Positions 35,776 to 44,940 of a DNA stretch of 64,000 nt are shown here, piece after piece; position 1 is the first letter of the stretch, and every line of letters starts with the position of its first letter. The notes under the pieces are model-generated. The model searched no databases. It was not told the origin of the DNA and was given only the letters and a program-made list of their open reading frames with translations. The stretch covers positions 4,251,001 through 4,315,000 of the forward strand of contig NZ_CP015136.1 of NCBI RefSeq assembly GCF_001618865.1, written 5' to 3'. Source of the stretch: Luteitalea pratensis. Its GTDB lineage: Bacteria; Acidobacteriota; Vicinamibacteria; Vicinamibacterales; Vicinamibacteraceae. The position numbers and the translations under genes were made by a program.

Positions 35776-35790
35776 CCGCTATTATAGCGG
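35776..35790. promoter_or_regulatory. Perfect palindrome with -10 boxes in both directions
   Basis: The 15-mer ccgctattatagcgg is a perfect 7-1-7 palindrome. Read on the minus strand it gives TATAAT (35786-35781), a consensus -10 about 69 bp before guaA. Read on the plus strand it gives TATTAT (35780-35785), ending 6 bp before the GTG of the propeller gene. No convincing -35 box is seen on either side (TGGTTC on the minus strand, 18 bp away, is the best). Function is inferred. Confidence 0.45.
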
Positions 35791-35791
35791 A

Positions 35792-37039
35792 GTGTCGGGC
35801 ACCCGAACCACAACATCTCGCGGTCTTTCGGGCGTTCACCGCATTGTCTGGGCCACGTTCGTCCTTGGCGTTGCAATCGCGCTTCCGGCCCGGACGACCG
35901 CCCAGGCCCCAGCGGCGCCGGCCCCGCCGGTACCGGCGAAGGCCAGTAAGTCCAAGCCGGCCGTCCTCGCTCCCCTGCCGTTGTTTCCCCTGCGCCTGCG
36001 CTGGGCCGCCGACCTGGAGGCGCCGCCGTCGGCAGGCATCGCCAACGACGACCGGCGTGTCTTCGTCCCGCTGACGACCGGCGGCCTCATCGCGGTCGAT
36101 GTGGACAACGGCGCCGTCGTCTGGCGGTCCGACGTGGTCACGACGGTCCGTCCGGCGGTGGCCGACGATCACGTCTACGTGGTGGGCGGAGACGCCCTTC
36201 ATGCCCTCGACGTCTCGTCCGGTCGAGCCGCATGGCGCGTGGCCTTGACCGCGGCGGTGTCAGCTCCCGTCGTGGCGCGCTCGGGGTGGGTCATCGCCGC
36301 CCTCGAGAGCGGCGAGGTCATCGCACTTCGGGGCGCGGACGGGACCGAGGTCTGGCGCCAGCAACTCGCCGCACCCGTGGTGGCGCCGCCGGCCATCGAC
36401 GGCGACCGGCTATACCTGCCCGGTGCGGACGGGACGGTGCGCGCGCTGAGCGTTGCCACCGGCACCGCGATCTGGACCCAGAACCTCGGTGGCAGCATCG
36501 TGACCATCGCGCCGCTCGGCGGACGCGTCTACCTCGGCTCGACCGACAACCACTTCTATTGCCTGGACGACAAGCAGGGGCGCGTCCGCTGGCGCTGGCG
36601 GGCCGGCTCCGACCCAGTCGGCGCCCCGATTGCCGACGACGAACGCGTGTACTTCACGTCGCTGGACACCGTGGTCCGGGCGCTCGATCGCGGCCACGGC
36701 GCGCAGCGGTGGCGACAGCCGCTGCCCTGGCGGCCGCGGACGGGACCCCTCCGCGTCGGCAACACGCTGGTCGCGTCCGGGATCGCCGTCGACCTGCGCG
36801 GCTATGCGATGGACACGGGCAGTCCGGTCGGCGACTACGCATTGACCGAGAACCGCCTGGAAGTGCTGGAGGGAACCCCTGTGGTCATCGCGCGCGCGAT
36901 GCTTCCGGGCGACTTCCTCGTGGCCGCGATCGCGGACGGGCGTCTGGTGGCACTGGAGCACGTGTTCGGCCTGCCGGCACGGCCGCTCACCGACCTGCCT
37001 GGGGAACGGATGGCGCTGACGCCCCCACCGCCGCCCTGA
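35792..37039 (+). CDS. Secreted PQQ-like beta-propeller repeat protein
   Basis: A 415-residue protein with a signal peptide (HRIVWATFVLGVAIALPART) and a Pro/Ala/Lys linker, followed by a seven- or eight-bladed propeller of PQQ-type repeats. Each blade shows the Ala-Trp or Val-Trp dock pattern, for example IAVDVDNGAVVWRSDV, HALDVSSGRAAWRV, IALRGADGTEVWRQ, RALSVATGTAIWTQNL and CLDDKQGRVRWRW. The fold resembles BamB of the outer-membrane assembly machine, and BamB is one possible role, but no signature confirms it. It starts at GTG 35792 just after a palindromic -10 box, and its 3' end overlaps the convergent aminotransferase gene by 53 bp. Confidence 0.75.
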   Translation: MSGTRTTTSRGLSGVHRIVWATFVLGVAIALPARTTAQAPAAPAPPVPAKASKSKPAVLAPLPLFPLRLRWAADLEAPPSAGIANDDRRVFVPLTTGGLIAVDVDNGAVVWRSDVVTTVRPAVADDHVYVVGGDALHALDVSSGRAAWRVALTAAVSAPVVARSGWVIAALESGEVIALRGADGTEVWRQQLAAPVVAPPAIDGDRLYLPGADGTVRALSVATGTAIWTQNLGGSIVTIAPLGGRVYLGSTDNHFYCLDDKQGRVRWRWRAGSDPVGAPIADDERVYFTSLDTVVRALDRGHGAQRWRQPLPWRPRTGPLRVGNTLVASGIAVDLRGYAMDTGSPVGDYALTENRLEVLEGTPVVIARAMLPGDFLVAAIADGRLVALEHVFGLPARPLTDLPGERMALTPPPPP

Positions 37040-38240
37040 CGACGCCCGCGAGCCGGCCGATCCCTTCCTCGATGCGCGAGGCCGACGCGGCCGAGAAGGC
37101 CAGCCGCAAGGCGTTCGCGCCCGTGCCGTCGACGTAGAACGGCGCGCCAGCGACGTAGATCACCTGCGCCTCGATCGCCGCGCGCAGGAGCGCCCGCGTG
37201 TCGATGCCCTCCGGCAACACCACCCACAGGAAGAAGCCGCCGCGCGGCGGCGTCCAGTGCGCCACGTCGGCACATTGCGCCGACAGCGCCCGGCTCATCA
37301 CGTCGCGTTTGCGCGCGTATGTCTCGCGCAACAGCGGGAGTTGCCGATCGAGGACGCCGCGGACGATGGCTTGGTGGACGATGCGCTGGTCCAATGAACT
37401 CGAGCAGAGGTCGGCCGACTGCTTGGCGACGTCGAGGCGCGCGATCACCGCGGTCGGCGCGACCACCCATGCCGTGCGGAACGTCGGCGCAAGCGTCTTC
37501 GACGTGCTCTGCAGGTAGATGACACGCCCGTCGGCATCGTCGGCCTTGATCGGGCGCGTCTCGTCCAGCCGCGTGACGTCGGGGAACCACAGGTCGCCGT
37601 AGGGATCGTCCTCGACGATCAGCACCTGCTCACGGGCGCTCCAGTCGAGCAGCGCGCGGCGCTTCGCGAGCGACAGGATGCCGCCGGTAGGGTTCTGGAA
37701 ATTCGGGATGACGTAGAGGAACTTGACGCGACGCCCGGCCGCACGCTCGGCGGCGAGCACCGCGTCGAGGTGGGCGAGATCGAGGCCGTCGGCCTCCTGC
37801 CGGACGCCGACCAGGCGCGCCCCCGAACTCCGGAACGCCGCGATCGCTCCTGTGAACGTGGGCAGTTCGACGAGGACGACGTCGCCCGGATCCACGAAGA
37901 GACGCGTGACCAGATCGACAGCCTGCTGCGAGCCGGTGGTGAGCAGGACCTCGTCGCTCGTGCAGGTGATGCCCTGCGCGCGCAAGCGCGGAACGACCGC
38001 CTCGATCAACGGGGCATAGCCCCTCGTCTGACCGTACTGCAGCGTGTCCTCGTGCCCGCCTCGCAACAGGTCGTCCGCGATGTCGCGGTACGCCTGCCAG
38101 GCGAACGTCGACGGATCCGGGTAACCGGGCGCGAACGAGATCAGGTCCGGCCGCCCCGCGGCGAGGATGCCCATCTGGCGAATCGCCGACCCCGTGAGTT
38201 GCGCGCCCATGCGCGAGAACGACGCTTCCTGCCACGTCAT
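36987..38240 (-). CDS. PLP-dependent aminotransferase, fold type I (2-aminoadipate/MocR-like domain)
   Basis: A 417-residue aminotransferase. Family blocks include LISFAPGYPDPSTFAW, LQYGQTRGYAPLIEAV, LLTTGSQQAVDLVTRLF, VIPNFQNPTGGILSL, VEDDPYGDLW and the PLP-binding lysine in YLQSTSKTLAPTFR. Relatives include LysN (2-aminoadipate), aromatic and GntR-MocR-linked enzymes; the substrate cannot be chosen. There is no helix-turn-helix domain. ATG at 38240 overlaps the stop of the upstream membrane-protein gene as ATGA. Its last 53 bp overlap the 3' end of the propeller gene on the other strand. Confidence 0.88.
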   Translation of the reverse strand: MTWQEASFSRMGAQLTGSAIRQMGILAAGRPDLISFAPGYPDPSTFAWQAYRDIADDLLRGGHEDTLQYGQTRGYAPLIEAVVPRLRAQGITCTSDEVLLTTGSQQAVDLVTRLFVDPGDVVLVELPTFTGAIAAFRSSGARLVGVRQEADGLDLAHLDAVLAAERAAGRRVKFLYVIPNFQNPTGGILSLAKRRALLDWSAREQVLIVEDDPYGDLWFPDVTRLDETRPIKADDADGRVIYLQSTSKTLAPTFRTAWVVAPTAVIARLDVAKQSADLCSSSLDQRIVHQAIVRGVLDRQLPLLRETYARKRDVMSRALSAQCADVAHWTPPRGGFFLWVVLPEGIDTRALLRAAIEAQVIYVAGAPFYVDGTGANALRLAFSAASASRIEEGIGRLAGVVRAAVGASAPSVPQAGR

Positions 38241-39241
38241 GCCGGCACTCCCCCCGGCACGATCGCACCTTCGGGCGACTCGTGCGGGGCATCGTAGAGG
38301 AACAGATAAGCACCCGCTGACGTGAGCCCGAGGTACTGGAACACGAGTCCCCGCAGCAGCCAGGCGAACAACTGCAGCGGCAGCACGGCGAGCCCCACGA
38401 AGGGCACGAACGAAATCAGGCCAAGGCCGGCGGTCGCGACGATCGACGCCAGCGTGGCCAGTCCCACGAGACCGGCCGTCACGATGAACACGCCGAGCGT
38501 GCGCATCGGGTCGGCCCGGATCAGGCGGATCGCTTCCCCGACACCGGCCCGGACGGACAGGTCGTGGGCGGCGACGATCACCTGCAGCACGAGATAGAGG
38601 GTATTGACGAGCGCCAGCCAGGCCACCAGCAGGGCGCTGCACAGCGCCGCGATGACGGTCCAGCCGACCAGGAACCCGTCCTCGCCCACGGCGCGGTAGC
38701 CGGCGACGATGACGGCGAGGTAGGCAACTCCAGAGAGCAGGTAGATCGCGAGCAGGAACGCCCCCAGGCGCAGGAAGCGTCGTCTCAGCCGGCGCGTGCC
38801 CTGCAGGAACACGTCGACGTCCGTGCGCGAGGCGCGGCGCAGAAACGCCAGCCGCACCGGGTAGCGTTCGAGCGGGCCGGCATGGCGTTGTGCCTCGACC
38901 AGTACCGACAACGTGCCGCCCTTGAGGATGAACATGAGTGCCGATCCGCCGATCACCACGATCCCGACCGCGGACAGGAAACTGACCAGCGCGACCGGAT
39001 GCTCGAGGAGCGAGGTGGCCACGCCCGTCGCGCTCGCGCGCAGGTCGAGATCGTCGCCGAGCACGTCCTGGACATCCTGGTTCAGCGCCAAGGCCACCAG
39101 GAACGTGCCACCGACGATGGGCACGGCCAGGAGGATCTTGAACGTGGCTTCCGCGATGAACTGCAGCACCACAACCGGCCAGTTGGCGGCAGCAAGGAGG
39201 GCGCCTCGCTTGATCGGAAGTTTCAGGGCAGGAATGCGCAT
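38237..39241 (-). CDS. Multi-pass membrane protein of unknown function
   Basis: A 334-residue protein with about six to seven predicted membrane helices (for example FIAEATFKILLAVPIVGGTFL, ALVSFLSAVGIVVIGGSAL, LGAFLLAIYLLSGVAYLAVI, IAALCSALLVAWLALVNTLY and ASIVATAGLGLISFVPFVGL). An amphipathic Arg-rich loop (GTRRLRRRFLRL) lies in the middle. The last helices and a short tail (LGLTSAGAYLFLYDAP) resemble general DUF-type membrane proteins, but I recognise no family. It is coupled by ATGA to the aminotransferase. The frame continues upstream of the ATG at 39241 into sequence without coding character. Confidence 0.7.
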   Translation of the reverse strand: MRIPALKLPIKRGALLAAANWPVVVLQFIAEATFKILLAVPIVGGTFLVALALNQDVQDVLGDDLDLRASATGVATSLLEHPVALVSFLSAVGIVVIGGSALMFILKGGTLSVLVEAQRHAGPLERYPVRLAFLRRASRTDVDVFLQGTRRLRRRFLRLGAFLLAIYLLSGVAYLAVIVAGYRAVGEDGFLVGWTVIAALCSALLVAWLALVNTLYLVLQVIVAAHDLSVRAGVGEAIRLIRADPMRTLGVFIVTAGLVGLATLASIVATAGLGLISFVPFVGLAVLPLQLFAWLLRGLVFQYLGLTSAGAYLFLYDAPHESPEGAIVPGGVPA

Positions 39242-39369
39242 GCGTCGCGGGGTCCGCGCACCCTCCACTATAACGAACGCCGCCGGTGGGCAGCGGCACG
39301 CCTCGGCGGGCGCTGCGCGAGAGACCGCCCCGGCAGCCAGCATGGGGTGGGCGACGTCTGAAGGCCGAG

Positions 39370-39375
39370 TAAGAT
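39370..39375 (+). promoter_or_regulatory. Candidate -10 box for the giant histidine kinase
   Basis: TAAGAT at 39370-39375 lies 15 bp before the kinase ATG at 39391 in an otherwise GC-rich 149-bp gap. No clear -35 is present. The leader would be only about 9 nt long. Confidence 0.25.
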
Positions 39376-39390
39376 TCGGCCACCGCCTGC

Positions 39391-42300
39391 ATGCCTGCCA
39401 CAGCGCCTTCCTCCCGGTCCCGCAGCCTCGCGCCCCGCGTGCTGGCGGCCGGACTCGTGGGAACGGCCTGTCTCCTGCTGCTCGGCGCGGCCTGGATCCT
39501 GTGGCGTCTCGGCCCTGATGTCTCCGGCACGGCCCTCCGCGTCGAACGCGACGTGCGGGCACGTTTTGCGCGGCACGCCGAGACCCTGGCAAGGACGGTC
39601 GACCAGTTGCGCGGCCAACCGTCGGTCGTCGCCGCCCTCGATGCATCGACCCGGGATCAGCGCGCCCTGTTCGACGCGGTCGCAGAGGCGGCACGACGCA
39701 GCGGATCGGACATCGCGATCACCATCACGGCCGCGGACGGTACGGCCGTCGCCTGGGCCGGCCGGCCGCAAGCCGTCCCGGACTCCCGACAGAACACGGG
39801 CCCCACCCTCGTCCTGGCCCCGGGCGCGCTCGGGCTCCGGCTGGTGTACGTGGAACCGGTGCGCGTCACGGGCGAGGGCACCGTACGCGTCGTCGGCGCC
39901 GTCGCCGCCGAGCAATTGCTGTCGCGGGCGTCCACCGTCGACACGCGCGACGCGCTCGAGGCCCGATTCGAGACGTCACTCCTGCCGGTGACGCTGACGC
40001 CGCGGTTCCTCGGTGGAGCCCGGCAACCGGCCGGGACATCGGTCGTCACGCTCGAGGCCCCGACGGGTGAGGCGCTGGCCGACGTCCTGATTTCCCATGC
40101 GTCGCTGCAGGCGCTACGTGAGACGTGGTGGCGGCGCCTGTTCGGCCTTGGCGGCCTGACGCTCGCTCTCACGTGCCTCGTGCTCGCAGGCGTGCTCGCG
40201 TGGGAGCGGCGATGGCAGCCACCGGTGGAATTCCGGCGCTTCACGGGCCTCGCGTTCCTGAGCCTGATCGTGGCGCGCGTGCTCCTCTGGTTCGGCCTGG
40301 CGCCGTTGCAGGAGACCATGCGCGGGTGGGCCGACGCGACCTACACGGGCGACGTCCTCGAGTGGCTGCACCGGACCCCTGTCGATCTCTGCGTCACGGC
40401 GCTCTTGCTGCTCGCGGCGGTGATGCTGGCAACCGATCCGCTGCGGCGTGTCCGCCTGTCGCTGCGCCATGTGCGGCGCAGTCCCCTGGGGCCGCCGTCC
40501 CGCCGCGTAAGGTTCACCGGCGCGCAACTGCTGGCCGGAGTCGCCCTCGCCGTCCTGCTGGGCGTCCTGACGCACCTGGTCCAGGACACCGTCAACCACA
40601 CCGAGCTGGACCTGCTGATGCTGGCGCTGCTTCCACCGGTCGAGCCGCGACGCCTTCTGGTGCTGCTCGGCCTGCTGGCGCTCGGGGCATCCGTCTTCTG
40701 GGGCGGCGTACTGGCACTGCGGATCGGTGTGCTCCGCTGGCGGCTCGCCGGGCTGGGCCGATGGCATGGCACGGCCCTGCCACTCGCCCTGTGGACGACC
40801 CCGACGGTCATCGCGCTCGGCGTCATGCGCTGGCGCGGCGAGGATGCGCCGACGCTGGCCCTTCTCGCGATGGCCCTGTGCGCGGGTGGTGCCGCGCTCT
40901 TGAGTCCGCGCGGCATGTCGTCGTTCCGGCGCGGATCGCAGACCCGCCGCCTGGTCACGGCGTACGGGGCGCTGCTGCTGCCGGCACTGCTGCTCTATCC
41001 GCTCCTGCTGCATGCGATCGATCACGCACGCAAGGACCTGATCCGCACCCAGTACGCACCGCAGGTGGTCTCGCACCCGGCCGACCTCGAGCAGCGGCTC
41101 AATGCGTCGCTGGCGCAGATCGACGCGGTCCAGAGCCTGGCCGATCGCATTGCCGCCGTGCCGCGCGAATCCGCGCGCGTGCCCACCGACACGGCGTTCG
41201 ATCTGTGGCAGCAGACCGACCTCGCCAAGGCGCGCCTCACGTCGGCGGTCGAACTGTACGGACCGGACGGGGCGCTGGTGAGCCGCTTCGGCTTCAACTT
41301 CCCCGAGTACCAGGCCACGGTCCCGCAATGGCGCAGCGTGCTCTGCAACTGGGACGTGTTTGCCGAAACGGCCCTCTTCGGCTCCGAGGAACGGAGCATG
41401 CTGCACGCGGAGCGTGCGGTGTGCGACGCCAGCCGCGGCCGTGATCAGGTGCGGGGCGGCATCATCCTGCACGTGATGCTGGACTACAGCTCACTGCCGT
41501 TCCTCACGACGCAGGGCCCGTACTACGACCTGTTCCGCGGCAGCGCCCGGCAGGACGCGGCGCCCATCACGCAGCTGTCACGCGACATCGACCTGGTCGT
41601 CTATGGCTGGGGCCGGACGCCGATCTACAGCTCCGGCGAGCGGGCGTGGGAACTGCCCGAGCGCGTGTTCAGGCGCGCCTACCAGTCGCGCGACTCGTTC
41701 TGGGATACGCAGACGCGCGGCTCACGTGTGTACGACCTGCACGTCTCCAACGATCGCCTGGCGATCTATGTCGTCAGCGTGCCACGGGTGACGTTGGTCG
41801 AACACCTCGTGCACGTCGCCGAAGTCGCGACGCTGGCGGCACTCGCGCTGCTCTTCGTGCTGCTGGTACATGCGATCCTGCATCGCGTCAACCGCCGCGG
41901 GCCGCAGCCGGCGACGCTCCTGGTGCGGGAGATCCGGGCCAGTTTCACGCGCAAGCTGTTCCTGGCGTTCGTGGCGACCTCGGTCATCCCGGTGCTGACG
42001 CTCGCCTTCGTGGTGCGCACGTTCGTGGCCTCGCGCCTGCGAGCCGACGTCGAAGCCGAGGCCACGCGCACGGCCGCCGTCGCCCAGCGCGTGATCGAGG
42101 AAGCACTGGCGCTGCAGCAGCCACGCATGGTCACCGCCACCGCCCTGAGCGATGACGTGATGGTCTGGATCAGTCGCGTGATCAAGCAGGACGTGAACAT
42201 CTTCGACGGCCCGACGCTGCTGGCGACGAGCCAACGCGACCTGTTCTCCCAGGGGTTGTTGCCCGAGCGCACGCCCGACACCGTGTATCGCGCCATCGTC

Positions 42301-43380
42301 CTGCAGCGCCTGCCGACGTTCGTCGGCGAGGACCAGATCGGGCCGCTGCAGTACCAGCTCGCCGCAACGCCGATCCGCGTCGGCACCCGTGACGCGATCC
42401 TGACGGTGCCGATGACGCTTCGGCAGCGCGAAATCGAACGCGAGATCGCCGAACTGGATCGCAGCGTCAATCTCGGCGTCGTGGTCTTCATCCTGCTGGG
42501 CGCGGCGCTGGGCTACTCGATCTCGGGCCGGATCGGTGACCCGGTCCAGCGGCTGACTCGGGCCAGCCGGCGGATTGCGGCGGGCGACCTCGATCAGCAC
42601 GTGGTCGCCCGCACTGCCGACGAATTGCAGGGACTGGTCGAGGCCTTCAACAGCATGGCGGCCGAACTCTCCCGGCAGCGCGAGCAGTTGCAGCGGACCA
42701 ATCGCCTCGAGGCGTGGGCCGAGATGGCGCGGCAGGTTGCGCACGACATCAAGAATCCGCTGACGCCGATCCAGTTGTCGGCCGAGCATCTCCGGCGCGT
42801 CCACCAGGATCGTGGCACGCCGCTCTCGCCGGTCCTCGAACAGTGCGTGGACACCATCCTGCTGCAGGTACGCATCCTGCGGCAGATCTCCTCCGAGTTC
42901 GCGAGCTTTGCGTCCTCGCCCTCGGCACGACTCGCGCCGACGCGGCTGCCCGACCTCGTCGAGGAAGTGCTGGCCGGCTACCGCATTGGCCTGCCGTCCA
43001 ACGTGCGTGTCGAGGCGTCGGTGCCAGACGACGTGCCCGACGTGCTCATCGATCGCGCGCTGCTCGGCCGCGCGATGATCAACATCATCGAGAACGCGCT
43101 GCACGCCATGCCCTGGGGCGGTGTCGTCACACTGGGTGCGGACGCGCTCGACGCTGCATGGGTCCGCGTGTCGCTGTCCGATACCGGCGTCGGGATGGAC
43201 GAGGCCGCATTGGCCCGGCTCTTCGAGCCCTACTTCTCGACCAAGGCGGCGGGCACCGGGCTCGGCCTCACGATTGCGAAGCGCAACGTGGAGCTGATGG
43301 GGGGCCGCATTCACGTGGCCAGCGAGAAGGGCGTCGGTACGACGGTGTCGCTCGACGTCCCGCTCGCGGTGCCCGCCTAG
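39391..43380 (+). CDS. Very large NtrY-like sensor histidine kinase
   Basis: A 1329-residue kinase, about twice the length of NtrY. A first helix (residues about 15-38) is followed by a periplasmic domain (40-240) and a block of roughly eight helices (245-550). A second extracytoplasmic domain (550-805) comes next, two more helices (LVHVAEVATLAALALLFVLL; LFLAFVATSVIPVLTLAFVV), a third periplasmic loop and another helix (VVVFILLGAALGYSI). The cytoplasmic part has HAMP (GDPVQRLTRASRRIAAGDL), HisKA with the phospho-acceptor His at about 1118 (MARQVAHDIKNPLTPIQ), and HATPase (NIIENALHAM, DTGVGMD, GTGLGLTIAKRNVELMGG). No response regulator is adjacent. The stop codon interlocks with that of pssA. 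Confidence 0.9.
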   Translation: MPATAPSSRSRSLAPRVLAAGLVGTACLLLLGAAWILWRLGPDVSGTALRVERDVRARFARHAETLARTVDQLRGQPSVVAALDASTRDQRALFDAVAEAARRSGSDIAITITAADGTAVAWAGRPQAVPDSRQNTGPTLVLAPGALGLRLVYVEPVRVTGEGTVRVVGAVAAEQLLSRASTVDTRDALEARFETSLLPVTLTPRFLGGARQPAGTSVVTLEAPTGEALADVLISHASLQALRETWWRRLFGLGGLTLALTCLVLAGVLAWERRWQPPVEFRRFTGLAFLSLIVARVLLWFGLAPLQETMRGWADATYTGDVLEWLHRTPVDLCVTALLLLAAVMLATDPLRRVRLSLRHVRRSPLGPPSRRVRFTGAQLLAGVALAVLLGVLTHLVQDTVNHTELDLLMLALLPPVEPRRLLVLLGLLALGASVFWGGVLALRIGVLRWRLAGLGRWHGTALPLALWTTPTVIALGVMRWRGEDAPTLALLAMALCAGGAALLSPRGMSSFRRGSQTRRLVTAYGALLLPALLLYPLLLHAIDHARKDLIRTQYAPQVVSHPADLEQRLNASLAQIDAVQSLADRIAAVPRESARVPTDTAFDLWQQTDLAKARLTSAVELYGPDGALVSRFGFNFPEYQATVPQWRSVLCNWDVFAETALFGSEERSMLHAERAVCDASRGRDQVRGGIILHVMLDYSSLPFLTTQGPYYDLFRGSARQDAAPITQLSRDIDLVVYGWGRTPIYSSGERAWELPERVFRRAYQSRDSFWDTQTRGSRVYDLHVSNDRLAIYVVSVPRVTLVEHLVHVAEVATLAALALLFVLLVHAILHRVNRRGPQPATLLVREIRASFTRKLFLAFVATSVIPVLTLAFVVRTFVASRLRADVEAEATRTAAVAQRVIEEALALQQPRMVTATALSDDVMVWISRVIKQDVNIFDGPTLLATSQRDLFSQGLLPERTPDTVYRAIVLQRLPTFVGEDQIGPLQYQLAATPIRVGTRDAILTVPMTLRQREIEREIAELDRSVNLGVVVFILLGAALGYSISGRIGDPVQRLTRASRRIAAGDLDQHVVARTADELQGLVEAFNSMAAELSRQREQLQRTNRLEAWAEMARQVAHDIKNPLTPIQLSAEHLRRVHQDRGTPLSPVLEQCVDTILLQVRILRQISSEFASFASSPSARLAPTRLPDLVEEVLAGYRIGLPSNVRVEASVPDDVPDVLIDRALLGRAMINIIENALHAMPWGGVVTLGADALDAAWVRVSLSDTGVGMDEAALARLFEPYFSTKAAGTGLGLTIAKRNVELMGGRIHVASEKGVGTTVSLDVPLAVPA

Positions 43381-44183
43381 ACTTCGCGCGGGCCTTCGCT
43401 CACGATCGGCTCCGAGACGACCTGCTGCACATCCTCGCCGGCTCTCGGGCGCAGCCGCGACCAGACGAGGCCGACAAGGCCGGACACCAGGTAGGTGTAG
43501 GACACCAGCACCAGCGACCACTGCGGGTAGGTGACAATCGCGGCGATGCCGAGGGCCACGATCATCAGGGCGCTGGCGGGTCGCCGCGTGTTCAGGTTGA
43601 ACGTCTTGAAGCTGCGATAGCGGATCGTGCTGACCATCAGCGCGGCCGGCACGAGCAAGAGCGGCAGCGCGAGCGCCGCCATCCAGCCGGTGGGCAGGCC
43701 TTGCGGCAGCAGGAAGACTGTCGACGCAGGCACTCCAGCCGCCGCCGGACTGGGCATCCCGACGAAGTACCGCTTGTCGGGATTGGCGTTGGTCTGGATG
43801 TTGAAGCGGGCAAGGCGGATTCCCGCCGCAGAGACGAAGAGGAAGCCGACGGCCCAGCCCAGCCGCCCGAAGGTGTAGAGCCCCCACGCATAGCCGAGGA
43901 CAGCCGGGGCGATGCCGAACGAGATCATGTCGGCCAGCGAGTCGAATTCCCGGCCGAAGTCCGAAGTGGCGCCAGTCATGCGCGCAATCCGGCCGTCGAG
44001 CAGGTCCAGCACCACCGCCACGCCGATGAATGGCGCCGCCGTCGAGAACTCGCCGCGCATCGCGAAGATCACGCACGCGTAGCCGCAGAACATGTTCGCG
44101 AGCGTGAACAGGCTCGGCAACAGGTACATGCCTCGGCGGAGCCGGCGCTGCTCGGGGTCGCGGCGCCGCAGCACGTTGATCAT
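43377..44183 (-). CDS. pssA: CDP-diacylglycerol-serine O-phosphatidyltransferase
   Basis: A 268-residue integral membrane enzyme making phosphatidylserine. The CDP-alcohol phosphotransferase signature is complete: LDLLDGRIARMTGATSDFG followed by REFDSLADMISFG, with all the conserved Asp residues. About seven to eight helices are predicted. The N-terminal stretch before LPSLFTLANMFCGY is charged, and the C-terminal tail is hydrophilic. It follows psd by 16 bp, so both steps of phosphatidylethanolamine synthesis are together. The stop TAG overlaps the kinase stop on the opposite strand (CTAG at 43377-43380). Confidence 0.94.
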   Translation of the reverse strand: MINVLRRRDPEQRRLRRGMYLLPSLFTLANMFCGYACVIFAMRGEFSTAAPFIGVAVVLDLLDGRIARMTGATSDFGREFDSLADMISFGIAPAVLGYAWGLYTFGRLGWAVGFLFVSAAGIRLARFNIQTNANPDKRYFVGMPSPAAAGVPASTVFLLPQGLPTGWMAALALPLLLVPAALMVSTIRYRSFKTFNLNTRRPASALMIVALGIAAIVTYPQWSLVLVSYTYLVSGLVGLVWSRLRPRAGEDVQQVVSEPIVSEGPREV

Positions 44184-44199
44184 GTCCGCGATTCTACCC

Positions 44200-44832
44200 T
44201 CAGCCCTCCGGCCAGCGGGCGATCACGCTCTCGGCGGCCCTCACGGTATCGCCCGTCTTGACCTGGAGTTCGCACTCTGGTGGGACAAATACGTCCATGC
44301 GCGAGCCGAACTTCATCAGCCCGAACCGTTCGCCGGCAACCAACTGGTCGCCGACCTGCACGCGGCACACGACCCGGCGGGCGAGCACGCCGACCACCTG
44401 TCGGAAGACGACCGTGCGCCCGTCCGACGTCACCCACAGCTCGTTGCGCTCGTTCTCGGCGGCGGCGCGGTCGTCGTAGGCGGCCAGGAATTTGCCAGGC
44501 GTGTAGGCAATTCGCGTGATCTCGCCTCCATACGGGGTCCGGTTGATGTGCACGTCGAGCGGTGACAGGAAAATGCTGACCTGCTGCCACTCGCCCGGGG
44601 GCGCGACGCCGGCCTCGCCAGGCCCCGCCACCATCACCCGTCCGTCGGCTGGCGACAGGACGAGGTCGGGGTGCTGCGGCGGATAACGGTCCGGGTCGCG
44701 GAAGAAGTACGCCAGGAACGCGGCCAGCCCGAGCAGCGGCACGCCGAGGCCCGGCTTCTTCTTCAGCAGGAAGTACGCAGCCGGGGCGAACGCGCCGGCG
44801 ATGAACGGGTATCCTGCGCGGTCGAGCTTCAT
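44200..44832 (-). CDS. psd: Phosphatidylserine decarboxylase, short form
   Basis: A 210-residue pyruvoyl enzyme precursor that makes phosphatidylethanolamine. It is the short PSD-A type with two N-terminal helices (AGAFAPAAYFLLKKK and LLGLAAFLAYFF). Motifs: LSPADGRVMV, VSIFLSPLDVHINRTPYGG and MKFGSRMDVFVPP, where cleavage at Gly-Ser would generate the pyruvoyl group. Classical long Psd has LGST at this point; GS is typical for the short form. It is followed by pssA. Confidence 0.94.
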   Translation of the reverse strand: MKLDRAGYPFIAGAFAPAAYFLLKKKPGLGVPLLGLAAFLAYFFRDPDRYPPQHPDLVLSPADGRVMVAGPGEAGVAPPGEWQQVSIFLSPLDVHINRTPYGGEITRIAYTPGKFLAAYDDRAAAENERNELWVTSDGRTVVFRQVVGVLARRVVCRVQVGDQLVAGERFGLMKFGSRMDVFVPPECELQVKTGDTVRAAESVIARWPEG

Positions 44833-44874
44833 CGTGTCAGGGGATTAGTGGACCACGGCACGGCAGGAGCCACG

Positions 44875-44901
44875 GGTGCCCGCCGTATGGCGACGGGCAC
44901 C
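44875..44901 (-). terminator. Hairpin after the DUF465 gene
   Basis: In the 107-bp gap 44833-44940, GGTGCCCG (44875-44882) pairs perfectly with CGGGCACC (44894-44901) across an 11-base loop. It lies downstream of the DUF465 stop and upstream of psd on the minus strand. There is no T-run, so intrinsic termination is uncertain. Confidence 0.35.
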
Positions 44902-44940
44902 ACCTTGAATGGGAACCGGGTCGTCTTGAGGTGGCTTACG

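Noticed and set aside
36987-39530. 847-codon minus-strand frame as an aminotransferase fused to an N-terminal domain
   Set aside because: The upstream half is a shadow of the membrane-protein gene. The aminotransferase begins at ATG 38240 with an ATGA overlap.
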